This document shows, piece after piece, positions 10,041 through 20,333 of a stretch of DNA of 64,000 bases; positions within the stretch are counted from its first letter, which is position 1; the number at the start of each line of letters is the position of its first letter. A program made the position numbers and the translations under genes. The notes under the pieces were generated by a model. The model did no database searches. It was not told the DNA's origin and worked only from the letters and a program-made list of their open reading frames with translations. Source of the DNA: Nitrospirota bacterium (GTDB taxonomy: Bacteria; Nitrospirota; Thermodesulfovibrionia; Thermodesulfovibrionales; JdFR-88); the NCBI GenBank assembly GCA_021813405.1, contig JAKAKS010000051.1, positions 1-64,000 of the forward strand, written 5' to 3'.

Positions 10041-13000
10041 TCAAGCTGTCCTTAGCAGCATCTTTATACCCTTAAGCGGGATTGAGACCCAGTCCGGGCG
10101 GCTGTTTATTTCATAGGCAAGCTCGTAAACCGCCTTGTCCATGAGCATCGTGTCCAAAAGCGTATTGATATCGTTTTTGTCCCCGGGCAAAAAACCGGCC
10201 CCCTGCGCCATATCCAGGTAGGCCTTTAAAAAGACCGCACTTATGTAATAAAACCAAAGCTCTCCCCAGGGCTCAAGCGCCGGGATGTCATCGGGCCGCA
10301 ATGTCTTTGTCTCGAAGAGGGCGCGGTAAATGGCATAGTGGAAGGAGCGCACCATCCCGGCCACATCCCTGAAGGGGGATTTCTTGATGCGCCTCTCGCT
10401 TAGCGCCCTGGCCGGCTCGCCCTCAAAATCAATGATGCAAAAATCTTTCCCGGTATACAGCACCTGCCCAAGGTGGAAGTCTCCGTGTATTCTGAACCTG
10501 AACGTGTTTATCTTTTTCTGTGTAATCCTCTGCTGCATCCTGATTATCCGCTCCTCGGAATTAAGCACCTCAACGGCGTCCGGCCTGGCCTTTTCCGGCA
10601 CATATGCCATATTGGCCCTCAGAAGGTCCAGGGTGCGCCTTAAATGGGAGCGCATGGATTGATAAATGGACCTCTGGTAAAGAAGTGAAAACGGCTCCGG
10701 GGCAAAATCCGGCCCCGTGCCGGAAAAGAGCGCCGCGTGCATCTGCGCCGTGCGCTTGCCAAGCATCTCCACCAGCTCAAAGTAATACCCGCCCACAAGC
10801 TCCTTCATCTGAACAGGAACGTCCTGATAATCCAGCGGTGTTAACAAGGCCGGCAAGGGCGGAGGCACGCCGTTCTTTCTGGACTGGACGGCCTCGTAAA
10901 ATGACTTAAGGTCCTCAATAGTGTAGCTCCAGGCGTCGCCTTCGCTCTGAACAAAGCCGTTAAGCAGGGCGATGGTAAGCGGCTCCTTCGCCCCGCGCCT
11001 CATGTATTCAATGGCCCCGGCAAACGGGGGCGAGTTTTTGAAGCCGGTCTTCTCGGTAAGAAATTTTACTATCTCCAGGTCCGGATTTGGCCCCGCCTCC
11101 ATTTTCCGCGGGAATTTCATGAATAGCGTCTTTTCATAAGCAACGGCGGTATTGGTCTGCTCTGTCCGCAGCACCTCCGAAGCCAGCGGCAGGGCTATGG
11201 CATCCATCAGTTTCCTGACGAGCGCGCCGGAATACCCATATAATTCCCCGGACGGGGTCTTCATCCTTCTTTTGCGCCTGATAAAATCCAGCATTCTGGC
11301 CCTGAACTCTTCATCATAAACCGCGTCGAAAACCACGCATTCCACGCCGTCCACCTCGGCCCGCGCTATCACACATTGAGGGCACGCATCAACCATGGTT
11401 TTAACACGGTCCGCCGGGGAGTATTTCAGGAACATCTGGAAATTTTCGGCCAGCCCTTCCACATAATTGACCTCGATCACTATGAAGAAGACCGTTTGGC
11501 CGAATGCAAAATAATCAATTATATTTATCCGCCGCAGCGCCCTGCCCTTACCGCCAAACCAGCGGACGCTGGCAAGATAGCCGGGCAGTATATTGCCTTC
11601 CAGTTCGGTAAAGTAATCAGGCAGGTCCTCCCAGCGGTTCATGCTCAGCCGGGGCACCGGATGGGCCAGTATCTCCTCAGGCTCCTTTTTTCTGGTCATT
11701 ATAAACAAATGATACCAGTGCGCCCCAAGGGTGAGAACATAGGGTGTTTTTTCCCTTACCGCGGGGAACCTGTTCTGGCTGAAAATGTCCTCCGGAACGC
11801 AGCCGGTGAACCCGGAAAGATCAAGAGAAGTGACCTGCGAAAACCTTGAAAGGTTCACTACAACAAGGATGGTCTCCTCGCCGTATTGCCTGGTGAACGC
11901 CAGCACCTTATTGTTTGTTGGCGACAGCATCCTGAAATCCCCCCGGCCAAACGCCTTGAATCGCTTTCTGGCAGAAATGGACCTCTTCATCCACCACAAA
12001 AGTGACGACGCGTTCTTCATCTGGTTTTCCACATTGAGGGCCTCGTAATGGTATTCCGGGTCTATAATCACGGGCAGGTAAAGCATCTGCGGATTGGCGC
12101 GCGAAAACCCCGCGTTCTTGTCCGGGCTCCATTGCATCGGCGTCCTTACGCCATTTCTGTCCCCCAGGTAAAAATTGTCGCCCATGCCTATTTCGTCACC
12201 GTAATATATAACGGGGGTGCCGGGAAGCGTGAGCAGCAAAACATTCATAAGCTCTATTTTCCTGCGGTTATTCTGCATGAGGGGGGCCAGCCTGCGCCGG
12301 ATGCCCAGGTTTATCTTGGCCATCGGGTCCCTGGCGTAAACGCGGTACATATAGTCCCGCTCCTCGTCAGTGACCATCTCAAGCGTAAGCTCGTCATGGT
12401 TCCGCAAAAAGAGCGACCACTGGCAATTCTCGGGTATATTGGGGGTCTGTTCAAGTATGTCTATTATCGGGAACCTGTCTTCCATCTGCACCGCCATAAA
12501 AATACGCGGCATCAGCGGAAAGTGGAACGCCATGTTGCAGATATCGCCACTGCCGAAATAGGCAGCCGCATCCTCCGGCCACTGGTTGGCCTCGGCCAAA
12601 AGCATCCTGTTTTTAAACGATGCGTCCATATGCCGCCTGAGGCTGCGCAGGTATTCGTAAGTCTCAGGAAGGTTCTCGCAATTTGTGCCCTCGCGTTCAA
12701 ACAGGTACGGCACCGCGTCCAGCCTCATTCCGTCCACTCCCATGGACATCCAGAAATCTATCACCCTGGACAGGGCTTTTCTTGTCTGCGGGTAATCGAA
12801 GTTCAGGTCCGGCTGGTGCGAATAAAACCTGTGCCAGTAATAGGCCTTTGCGCTACTATCCCACGCCCAGTTGGAGCTTTCAAAATCGCCGAATATTATG
12901 CGCGCATCCCTGTACTTTTCCGGCGTCTGGCTCCAGACGTAAAACTTCCTCCACGCAGACCCCGGCACCGCCTTCCTGGACTTCTGGAACCATGCGTGCT

Positions 13001-13337
13001 GGTCCGAAGTGTGATTTAGCACAAGCTCGGTTATTACGCGTATCCCCCTTGCATGTGCGCTGCGCAGGAATTCCCTGAAGTCCCTCAGGTTGCCGTATTC
13101 CGGGTTCACCCCGAAATAATCGGAGATGTCGTAGCCGTCATCTTTCAGCGGAGAGGGATAAAACGGCAGAAGCCAGATGGCCGTAACGCCAAGGTATTCC
13201 AGATAGTCCAGCTTCTCCGTAAGCCCGCGAAAATCGCCCTTTCCGTCCCCGTTGGAATCAAAGAAGGTTTTAACATGCAGTTCATAGATTATTGCGTCCT
13301 TATACCAGAGAGGGTCGTCTTCCAGCCTGGCCGGCAT
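10041..13337 (-). CDS. treS: Trehalose synthase (TreS) fused to maltokinase
   Basis: N-terminal GH13 TreS (WYKDAIIYELHVKTF, GMRLDAVPYLFEREGTNCENLPETYEYL) followed by maltokinase domain (RFRIHGDFHLGQVLYTGKDFCIIDFEGEPAR). 1098 aa. Confidence 0.94.
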   Translation of the reverse strand: MPARLEDDPLWYKDAIIYELHVKTFFDSNGDGKGDFRGLTEKLDYLEYLGVTAIWLLPFYPSPLKDDGYDISDYFGVNPEYGNLRDFREFLRSAHARGIRVITELVLNHTSDQHAWFQKSRKAVPGSAWRKFYVWSQTPEKYRDARIIFGDFESSNWAWDSSAKAYYWHRFYSHQPDLNFDYPQTRKALSRVIDFWMSMGVDGMRLDAVPYLFEREGTNCENLPETYEYLRSLRRHMDASFKNRMLLAEANQWPEDAAAYFGSGDICNMAFHFPLMPRIFMAVQMEDRFPIIDILEQTPNIPENCQWSLFLRNHDELTLEMVTDEERDYMYRVYARDPMAKINLGIRRRLAPLMQNNRRKIELMNVLLLTLPGTPVIYYGDEIGMGDNFYLGDRNGVRTPMQWSPDKNAGFSRANPQMLYLPVIIDPEYHYEALNVENQMKNASSLLWWMKRSISARKRFKAFGRGDFRMLSPTNNKVLAFTRQYGEETILVVVNLSRFSQVTSLDLSGFTGCVPEDIFSQNRFPAVREKTPYVLTLGAHWYHLFIMTRKKEPEEILAHPVPRLSMNRWEDLPDYFTELEGNILPGYLASVRWFGGKGRALRRINIIDYFAFGQTVFFIVIEVNYVEGLAENFQMFLKYSPADRVKTMVDACPQCVIARAEVDGVECVVFDAVYDEEFRARMLDFIRRKRRMKTPSGELYGYSGALVRKLMDAIALPLASEVLRTEQTNTAVAYEKTLFMKFPRKMEAGPNPDLEIVKFLTEKTGFKNSPPFAGAIEYMRRGAKEPLTIALLNGFVQSEGDAWSYTIEDLKSFYEAVQSRKNGVPPPLPALLTPLDYQDVPVQMKELVGGYYFELVEMLGKRTAQMHAALFSGTGPDFAPEPFSLLYQRSIYQSMRSHLRRTLDLLRANMAYVPEKARPDAVEVLNSEERIIRMQQRITQKKINTFRFRIHGDFHLGQVLYTGKDFCIIDFEGEPARALSERRIKKSPFRDVAGMVRSFHYAIYRALFETKTLRPDDIPALEPWGELWFYYISAVFLKAYLDMAQGAGFLPGDKNDINTLLDTMLMDKAVYELAYEINSRPDWVSIPLKGIKMLLRTA

Positions 13338-13353
13338 TTTTTAAATGCTCACC

Positions 13354-15324
13354 TCACATGAAATAATCGAAATCGGCTTCCCTGCGCATGCGCGCATGCA
13401 CCCTGAAGATGCGGGCCGGCATCGTACGGGGGTCCAGTTCCACCGTATTGAATTCACCAGTCCAGATAAGCTTGTCGCCGCCAAGCAGGTCGTGCACAAG
13501 GTATTGCCTGCCACGTTCTATGCCAAGTTCGTAAACCGGCACCCTCAACCGGGCGGATTGCACGCGGAAGGGATCCAGGCTGGCAGCAACCAGTATCGCG
13601 TTATCCCCCGCCAGTTTGCCGTAAAAAATTACGGAATCGTTGTCGCAATCGTAAAATCTCAGGTTGCTTGTCTTATGAAGGGCGGGATTTTCGCGGCGTA
13701 TCCTGTTTATATGTGCAATCAGGTCTGCAAGGCTGTCCGGCTTGCCCCTGTCCCATTTTTTTATCTCGTATTTTTCGGAATCCAGGTATTCCTCCCTGCC
13801 GGGCAGCGCACTGTTTTCAAAAAGCTCAAATGCCGGGCCGTAGATGCCGTAATTGGATGAGAGCGTAGCGGCCAGCACCAGCCGTATGACAAATGCCGCC
13901 CTTCCTCCAAACTGAAGGTATTCCGGCAAAATGTCCGGCGTGTTGGCCCACAGGTTCGGCCTGAAATATTCGCTGGCCTCAGTGGCGGTAAGCTCCGTAA
14001 AGTAGTCCGTAAGCTCCGTTTTTGAATTGCGCCATGTAAAATATGTGTAGGACTGCGTAAACCCCAGCTTCGCAAGAGTGTGCATCGGCTTGGGGCGCGT
14101 AAAGGCCTCCGAAAGAAAGATTACGTCCGGCGAAATTTTCATTATTTCCGATATAAGCCACTGCCAGAACGCGAATGGTTTTGTGTGGGGGTTGTCCACC
14201 CTGAACACACGGATGCCCTTATCCATCCAGAAAAGCGCTATACCCTTAAGCTCATCCCACAACTCCTTCCAGCTTGGCGTTTCAAAATCAAAAGGGATAA
14301 TATCCTCGTATTTTTTGGGCGGGTTCTCGGCAAACTGCACCGTGCCGTCGGGCCGCCATTTAAACCATTCCGGATGCTCTTTTACATAAGGGTGGTCCGG
14401 GGAGCACTGGAAAGCCAGGTCCATTGCAACTTCCAGGCCCGCCTGCCTCGCTTTTTTAACGAAGTGCTCGAAGGCCTCCATCCCGCCAAGGGCCGGGTTG
14501 ACTGTTTTGTGACCGCCTTCCGGCGAGCCAATGGCCCATGGACTGCCCGGCTCTCCTTGCGCTGCCTGCGGCGAATTGTTCTTTCCCTTGCGCGCTTTTA
14601 TTCCAATAGGGTGTACAGGCGGAAGGTAGACGATATCGAACCCCATACGTGCAATCTCCGGGATAATTGCTTCGCAGCCGGCAAATGTGCCGTGCACGCC
14701 CCCCCCGTCGCATGAGCGCGGGAATATTTCATACCAGGCGCTGAAATTGGCCAGCGGTATGTCCACCACAACCTTTAGCTCTTTTTCATACCTGGTGAAA
14801 ACACTTCTGTCCGGATAGAGTTTCATCAGATCAAAAAGCTCCGGAGATAGCGCAAGCTCTACGGCGGCTGGAATGCCGCCCTGCGACAATTCTTCCAGTT
14901 TCCGCGCCAGCAGGGATAATTTTCCGTTATCGCCATCTGCCCTGCCTGCCGCGGCTTTTACCATGGCGGCGCCAATCTGGAAATCCGTCTGGCCCGCCTG
15001 CGCTGTCTCCCATTTTTTCCTGAGGTCTTTACGCCACGTGGAAAAGTGGTCCACCCAGCCTTCCAGCGTATAGATGAAAATCCCGGCGTGCTCCACTGTG
15101 AATTCGGCTGCCCAGCTGTCATTGGCGATATACCGCATCGGGACAGCGCGCCAGGAATTTTCCGCCTGGTGACGGTACAGGAGCGCTGCCGCAATCTCGT
15201 CATGGCCATGGGCGAAGATATCGGCCTGTACCTTTACCTTCTCGCCCGGGACCCTTTTTACCGGGAAAAGGCCGCAATCTATCTCCGGGTATACGCCGGA
15301 AATTACTATTCTTTTATTTTCCAC
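13354..15324 (-). CDS. glgE: Alpha-1,4-glucan:maltose-1-phosphate maltosyltransferase
   Basis: FDIVYLPPVHPIG, AMDLAFQCSPDHPYVKEHPEWFKWRPDGTVQFAENPPKKYEDI, FRVDNPHTKPFAFW are GlgE-like. Confidence 0.94.
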   Translation of the reverse strand: MENKRIVISGVYPEIDCGLFPVKRVPGEKVKVQADIFAHGHDEIAAALLYRHQAENSWRAVPMRYIANDSWAAEFTVEHAGIFIYTLEGWVDHFSTWRKDLRKKWETAQAGQTDFQIGAAMVKAAAGRADGDNGKLSLLARKLEELSQGGIPAAVELALSPELFDLMKLYPDRSVFTRYEKELKVVVDIPLANFSAWYEIFPRSCDGGGVHGTFAGCEAIIPEIARMGFDIVYLPPVHPIGIKARKGKNNSPQAAQGEPGSPWAIGSPEGGHKTVNPALGGMEAFEHFVKKARQAGLEVAMDLAFQCSPDHPYVKEHPEWFKWRPDGTVQFAENPPKKYEDIIPFDFETPSWKELWDELKGIALFWMDKGIRVFRVDNPHTKPFAFWQWLISEIMKISPDVIFLSEAFTRPKPMHTLAKLGFTQSYTYFTWRNSKTELTDYFTELTATEASEYFRPNLWANTPDILPEYLQFGGRAAFVIRLVLAATLSSNYGIYGPAFELFENSALPGREEYLDSEKYEIKKWDRGKPDSLADLIAHINRIRRENPALHKTSNLRFYDCDNDSVIFYGKLAGDNAILVAASLDPFRVQSARLRVPVYELGIERGRQYLVHDLLGGDKLIWTGEFNTVELDPRTMPARIFRVHARMRREADFDYFM

Positions 15325-15454
15325 AAGATTACCTGTTCTCTTTTTGCGGGCAGCGGGAAAAACGTGTTTCTTCCAAGAATTCTAGTGTAATTGTATCAGG
15401 CGGTCAAACACGGAAGCACCCGGTGCGCACACTTTGCACAGGGGCATTTTACTC

Positions 15455-15482
15455 TTGACAACGGGCTTAATTCGGGTAAATT
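15455..15482 (+). promoter_or_regulatory. Putative sigma-70-type promoter of the EPS cluster
   Basis: TTGACA at 15455-15460, 16-nt spacer, TAAATT at 15477-15482; lies upstream of the first EPS export gene. Confidence 0.35.
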
Positions 15483-15635
15483 TGATTATTAGGAGTTCGC
15501 AAAGAATCACTGTAAGCGAAAAGGCGAAGCAGTGCGCAAAATCCGCCTTCCTGATTCAAAAAATTTCAAACTGGTCAGTCGCGATAAAAATTGCCGCGAT
15601 AAAAATTAAAGAAACAAGGCCTGGGAACTGCATTA

Positions 15636-16511
15636 ATGTCCTTTTTCAAGATGCCGTCTGAAAACAAAACGCAATCAAAGGCGCAACTGAACAACCGTAT
15701 AGTGCGAATTAAGCCTTCAAGTGGCCTGGTGTCCCTGAAACTAAATGAATTATGGGAGTACAGGGAACTGCTCTACTTCCTGACCTGGCGCGATATCAAG
15801 GTGCGTTACAAACAGACGCTGCTTGGGGCCGGGTGGGCCGTTATTCAGCCTTTCTTCACGATGGTGGTATTCAGCCTTTTTTTCGGCAAGCTGGCAAAAA
15901 TGCCTTCGGACAACGTACCGTATCCCATCTTCAGCTTCGCCGCCCTTGTGCCATGGACGTTCTTTTCAAATGGAATGGGCCAGGCATCCAACAGCCTTGT
16001 GGGCAGCGCCAATCTTATCACGAAAGTGTACTTCCCGCGGCTTGCAATACCGCTGGCCTCGGTGCTGGTGGGCGCGGTTGATTTTACCCTGTCTTTTGCG
16101 GTGCTGATAGGGATGATGTTTTATTTCGGCTTGACGCCAACTTTAAATATAGTGTGGCTGCCTTTGTTGATTGTCCTTGTTATAGTGACATCTCTTGGCA
16201 TAGCGCTCTGGCTGTCGGCGCTGAATGTAAAATTCCGGGATGTCCGGTACGTAATCCCTTTTTTGACCCAGATATGGATGTTTGCCACCCCCATTGCGTA
16301 CCCAAGCAGCCTGTTGAAGCAGCCGTGGAATACCGTATACGGCATTAACCCGATGGTTGGCGTGGTGGAAGGCTTCCGGTGGGCGCTGCTAGGCACAAAG
16401 ACAGCGCCAGGCCTGATGGTAATAGTGTCCGCGGCGATGTCAGTCCTGCTTCTTGTTACCGGCGCCATTTATTTCCGGAGTATGGAAAAGACCTTCGCGG
16501 ACCTGGTTTAA
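15636..16511 (+). CDS. ABC-2 type polysaccharide export permease (Wzm-like)
   Basis: LTWRDIKVRYKQTLLGAGWAVIQPFFTM...; six hydrophobic helices; adjacent ATPase. Confidence 0.92.
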   Translation: MSFFKMPSENKTQSKAQLNNRIVRIKPSSGLVSLKLNELWEYRELLYFLTWRDIKVRYKQTLLGAGWAVIQPFFTMVVFSLFFGKLAKMPSDNVPYPIFSFAALVPWTFFSNGMGQASNSLVGSANLITKVYFPRLAIPLASVLVGAVDFTLSFAVLIGMMFYFGLTPTLNIVWLPLLIVLVIVTSLGIALWLSALNVKFRDVRYVIPFLTQIWMFATPIAYPSSLLKQPWNTVYGINPMVGVVEGFRWALLGTKTAPGLMVIVSAAMSVLLLVTGAIYFRSMEKTFADLV

Positions 16512-16518
16512 ATTCATC

Positions 16519-17841
16519 ATGGGCAATATCGCGGTAACAGCGGAAAATATCTGTAAAAAATACCGGATCGGGCGCGCGGAGGAAAGCTACCGGACCCTCC
16601 GGGACACTATTGCAGATGTCTTTTATTCTCCTTTCCGCAAGCTCACGGGCTACATTAAAAGCCGGAGCCAGCGCCGGAAAAGAGGCACAACCGAATTCTG
16701 GGCGCTCAGAGATGTAAGCTTTCAGGTTGGCAGCGGGGAAACGATCGGAATTATCGGCCGCAACGGAGCGGGCAAGAGCACGCTGTTAAAAGTACTGTCC
16801 CGCATTACAGAGCCCACTAAAGGGTTTGCAGAGATTCGGGGACGGGTATCGTCCCTCCTGGAAGTGGGCACCGGTTTTCACGCGGAGCTGACTGGAAGAG
16901 AAAACATTTATCTAAACGGTGCTATCCTGGGGATGCCCAGGGCCGAGATCAAGCGGAAATTCGACGAGATTGTAGCGTTCTCCGAGGTGGAAAAGTTTAT
17001 CGATACGCCGGTAAAGCGCTACTCAAGCGGCATGTACCTGCGCCTGGCCTTCGCGGTTGCGGCACACATGGACCCGGAAATTTTAATTGTAGACGAGGTC
17101 CTGGCGGTTGGCGATGCCAGGTTCCAGAAGAAGTGCCTTAACAAGATGGAAGATGTTGGCCGCACCGGGCGCACCGTGCTTTTTGTTTCGCACAGCATGC
17201 CTGCCATAACCCGGCTTTGCAGTAGGGCAATTTTCCTTGAAAACGGCACGATAACGTCCGACGGGCCATCGCATCAGGTGGTAAATTTATATTTGAGCGA
17301 CGGGCACGACACACCTGCGTCACGGATCTGGCCTTCTCCTGAGACCGCGCCATGCGGCGAGCTTGCCAGGCTAAGGGGCATAAGGGCCGTCACCGGGGAT
17401 CAGCAGCCCACTGACGTGGCTTATATAAACCAGACCTTCGGGATACAGATGGAATACGAAGTGCTGGAACCGGGCCATGTACTGATGCCATATCACCATG
17501 TTTTTAATAAAGAGAACATAGAGATCTTTGATGCGCACGATACCGATCCGGCCTGGCGCGGCCGTCCGCGCCCACAAGGCCGGTATATGAGCACCGTATG
17601 GATACCTGGCAACCTTCTGTCCGAAGGCACCTTGTTCATATCATCCGGCATTTCAAGGGTGGACATCGGGCAGTCGCAATTTTACGAAAAGGACGTGATA
17701 GCAATACAGGTAATTGAAAATCTCGAAAACCAGTCCCCCGCCCGCGGCGGCTGGATGCGTGACATGGGCGGAGTTGTAAGGCCCCTGTTCAGGTGGACAA
17801 CCAGATACAGCGGCAATGGGGCCGCCAATCAGGCGGGATAA
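16519..17841 (+). CDS. ABC polysaccharide export ATPase with C-terminal extension (Wzt-like)
   Basis: Track ORF starts 16453; ATG at 16519 (MGNIAVTAENICKKYRIG) is preferred. Walker A GRNGAGKSTLLK; YSSGMYLRLAFAVAAH; C-terminal beta-rich extension as in Wzt. Confidence 0.92.
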   Translation: MGNIAVTAENICKKYRIGRAEESYRTLRDTIADVFYSPFRKLTGYIKSRSQRRKRGTTEFWALRDVSFQVGSGETIGIIGRNGAGKSTLLKVLSRITEPTKGFAEIRGRVSSLLEVGTGFHAELTGRENIYLNGAILGMPRAEIKRKFDEIVAFSEVEKFIDTPVKRYSSGMYLRLAFAVAAHMDPEILIVDEVLAVGDARFQKKCLNKMEDVGRTGRTVLFVSHSMPAITRLCSRAIFLENGTITSDGPSHQVVNLYLSDGHDTPASRIWPSPETAPCGELARLRGIRAVTGDQQPTDVAYINQTFGIQMEYEVLEPGHVLMPYHHVFNKENIEIFDAHDTDPAWRGRPRPQGRYMSTVWIPGNLLSEGTLFISSGISRVDIGQSQFYEKDVIAIQVIENLENQSPARGGWMRDMGGVVRPLFRWTTRYSGNGAANQAG

Positions 17842-17853
17842 GATATTTAAAAT

Positions 17854-19305
17854 ATGGCCGATTTCACTTGTTTTTTTGATCGTGCGCTGGAACTTTATGA
17901 AAAAAGAGAGCTTCCTCAGGCGCTGAAGTACTCCTTTAAAGCCGTAACAAAGGCCCCCCTCAGATGGGCGGCATATGTCCTGATGTTGAAATCCCTTGCA
18001 CGGCTGGTCCTGCCGTCTTACTGCGTACTGGCATTAAAAGCCGCAAAACGGTCTGTCATTAATATCCTGGACTATGCTCATTACCTGCTGCTAAAAAAAG
18101 AACTGGCCGCAATACAGCCGCTGCAGTGCGGCGGTGCACAGAAAATCCTGTTCATAGTCCGGGACATGGGGATAGGCGGCGTTTCCAGGGTGAATCTGGA
18201 TATCATACAGGGAATGGCGGGCGGGCCATTTGAATTTCATGTTGCCGCGGCATCGCCTGTAAACAATGCGTGGTTCAGCCAGTTCAAGGCCTGCTGCCGC
18301 ACTGTTATTGTGCCAAAAAAAGAACTGTCCAGCATCAGGATATGGGGGAAGTATTTCTGCCAAATAGCCAGAAAAATGAATATTCAAACAGTCGCCGTTT
18401 CCAATTCATATGTGGGGTATCAGGTGCTGCCATATTTGAAATCAGAAATCCCGTCCATTAAGGCGGTGGACATTCTGCACATGGAAGGCATGTGGGGCAC
18501 AACAGACTTTTCGGCGTGGATTATACCTTACCTGGACAAACGGGTGCTTATAAGCAACTCGTTGAAGGACCACATGCTTAAGCAATACAAAAAATTCGGC
18601 GCCGCGGACAAATATAGCGGGCGGCTTGAAGTAATTTACAACGGGATAGATACATTAAATTACACCAGTGCCAGATACCGCAAAGGGAAATTCAAAGCGG
18701 AAAACGGCATACCCCAGGACGTAAAATTAATATCGTTTATCGGCCGGTTTTCACAGCAGAAACTTCCCCAGCTTTTTGTTGATATAGCAAACGGGGTACT
18801 CAAGCAAATGCCCGCCCAGGGGCTGAAATTCGTTATGGCCGGTGACGGCGAACTGATGGGAGATGTTAAAAAAGACATAAAAATGTACGGCCTGGAAAAA
18901 TATTTTTCCCTGACAGGCGCTCTGCAGGCAGACAAAGTGGCGGAGCTCCTTGCTGATACTTATCTTTTGCTGATTTCTTCATTGAACGAAGGCATGCCCC
19001 TTGTAATGTTCGAAGCGATGCTGATGGGGGTTCCGGTTATCAGCGCCCCCGTGGGCGCGATTGCCGAAGTGATTGAAGACGGTGCCAACGGCCGGCTGGT
19101 CTGCCAGCGTGAAAACGCCAGCACATATGTTAAAGCAGTGGACGATTTTATTTCTGGCAGACTGGACTACGATGAGATATCCAATAAGGCACGCCGTACA
19201 ATATCGGAGCGCTATTCCATTAAAAAAATGATACATGGTTATACTGAAATATTTCAGGGACTGCATTCGCCCGTTATTGTAAAAGGACGCCGGCCGGCAG
19301 CTTAG
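17854..19305 (+). CDS. Glycosyltransferase family 4
   Basis: GIGGVSRVNLDI; LISSLNEGMPLVMFEAMLMGVPVISAPVGAIAEVI. Confidence 0.88.
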   Translation: MADFTCFFDRALELYEKRELPQALKYSFKAVTKAPLRWAAYVLMLKSLARLVLPSYCVLALKAAKRSVINILDYAHYLLLKKELAAIQPLQCGGAQKILFIVRDMGIGGVSRVNLDIIQGMAGGPFEFHVAAASPVNNAWFSQFKACCRTVIVPKKELSSIRIWGKYFCQIARKMNIQTVAVSNSYVGYQVLPYLKSEIPSIKAVDILHMEGMWGTTDFSAWIIPYLDKRVLISNSLKDHMLKQYKKFGAADKYSGRLEVIYNGIDTLNYTSARYRKGKFKAENGIPQDVKLISFIGRFSQQKLPQLFVDIANGVLKQMPAQGLKFVMAGDGELMGDVKKDIKMYGLEKYFSLTGALQADKVAELLADTYLLLISSLNEGMPLVMFEAMLMGVPVISAPVGAIAEVIEDGANGRLVCQRENASTYVKAVDDFISGRLDYDEISNKARRTISERYSIKKMIHGYTEIFQGLHSPVIVKGRRPAA

Positions 19306-19311
19306 TAAGCC

Positions 19312-20283
19312 ATGGCAAAAAACCCGCTGGTCTCCATAATAATTTGCACCCATAACAGGGCAAAACTGCTCAGGGATGCGGTTGCAGGATCGATTGCTCA
19401 GCGTTACAGCCCTGCGGAAATCGTGGTGATAGATGACGGGTCCGCCGACAACACAAGCGAAGTTGCCGCAGAGTTCGGGAACCATGTCACGTACTTCCGC
19501 AGGGAGAAAAAAAGCATGGAATCCGCTATCAATCTGGCATGCAAGGAATTAGCCAATGGCGAATTCATAGCCATAAATGATGATGACGACCTGATGCATC
19601 CTGACCGCATTACCATACTTTATGATGCACTGAGCCGTTATCCGCAGGCAGTACTTGCCATAGGCGAGGCTGAGATGCTGGATGCGGAAGGCAACAGGAC
19701 CGGTTTCAGGACTACCTTGTCCATGAACGGGATAAAAAGCGGCCCTGTTTTGATAGAAAACGGCTACAAGGCAATATTATGGCCGCGTATTTCACCCACT
19801 ACGTGCGCCACATTGTTCAGAAAACGCGACGGGGAGCGCGCAGGGTGGTATGACGAGAGGTTCACAAGGTGCGGCGATACGGATTTCTTTGGCAGGCTGG
19901 CGCTGCTCGGGCCAGTCGTCTACGTCCCCAGGACTGTGGCCTATTACCGAAAAGGCCACCAGTCGAAATGGAGCAACAACGATATCAACAATATGGTTTG
20001 CGAATACAATAACATCCTACTCTTTGAAAAACACCTTGGTCTTGCAAACGGAAACAGGGAGATGAAAAAAAGGTTGCAGGAAAGGATGCTCCATTCAATG
20101 AAGCGGCTTGCGTTCCTGGAGCAAAAAACGGGCGGCATGCCGGAGGATATCCGGCGCGACCGGTTAATAACAGCCATATCCGTACTTAACGCAAGCGGGC
20201 GCATTGCCTATCAGATATACAAGGGTTTGAAACTGCCGGTAAGAAGCATCCTGAAAAAGGCATTCTGGCAGTTGTCTGCGTAA
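19312..20283 (+). CDS. Glycosyltransferase family 2
   Basis: VSIIICTHNRAKLLRDAV...VVIDDGSADNT...AINDDDDLMHPDR. Confidence 0.92.
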   Translation: MAKNPLVSIIICTHNRAKLLRDAVAGSIAQRYSPAEIVVIDDGSADNTSEVAAEFGNHVTYFRREKKSMESAINLACKELANGEFIAINDDDDLMHPDRITILYDALSRYPQAVLAIGEAEMLDAEGNRTGFRTTLSMNGIKSGPVLIENGYKAILWPRISPTTCATLFRKRDGERAGWYDERFTRCGDTDFFGRLALLGPVVYVPRTVAYYRKGHQSKWSNNDINNMVCEYNNILLFEKHLGLANGNREMKKRLQERMLHSMKRLAFLEQKTGGMPEDIRRDRLITAISVLNASGRIAYQIYKGLKLPVRSILKKAFWQLSA

Positions 20284-20333
20284 AAAATTACCGGAAAAAT
20301 TTTTCACAATTTATTGGATTAACTAAGGTCCCG

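Noticed and set aside
12048-13019. 323-aa plus-strand ORF
   Set aside because: Antisense shadow of the treS-mak fusion.
15395-15420. ops/JUMPstart-like element (AGGCGGTCAAAC) for the UpxY-like antiterminator
   Set aside because: Only a partial match to GGCGGTAG; too weak to call.
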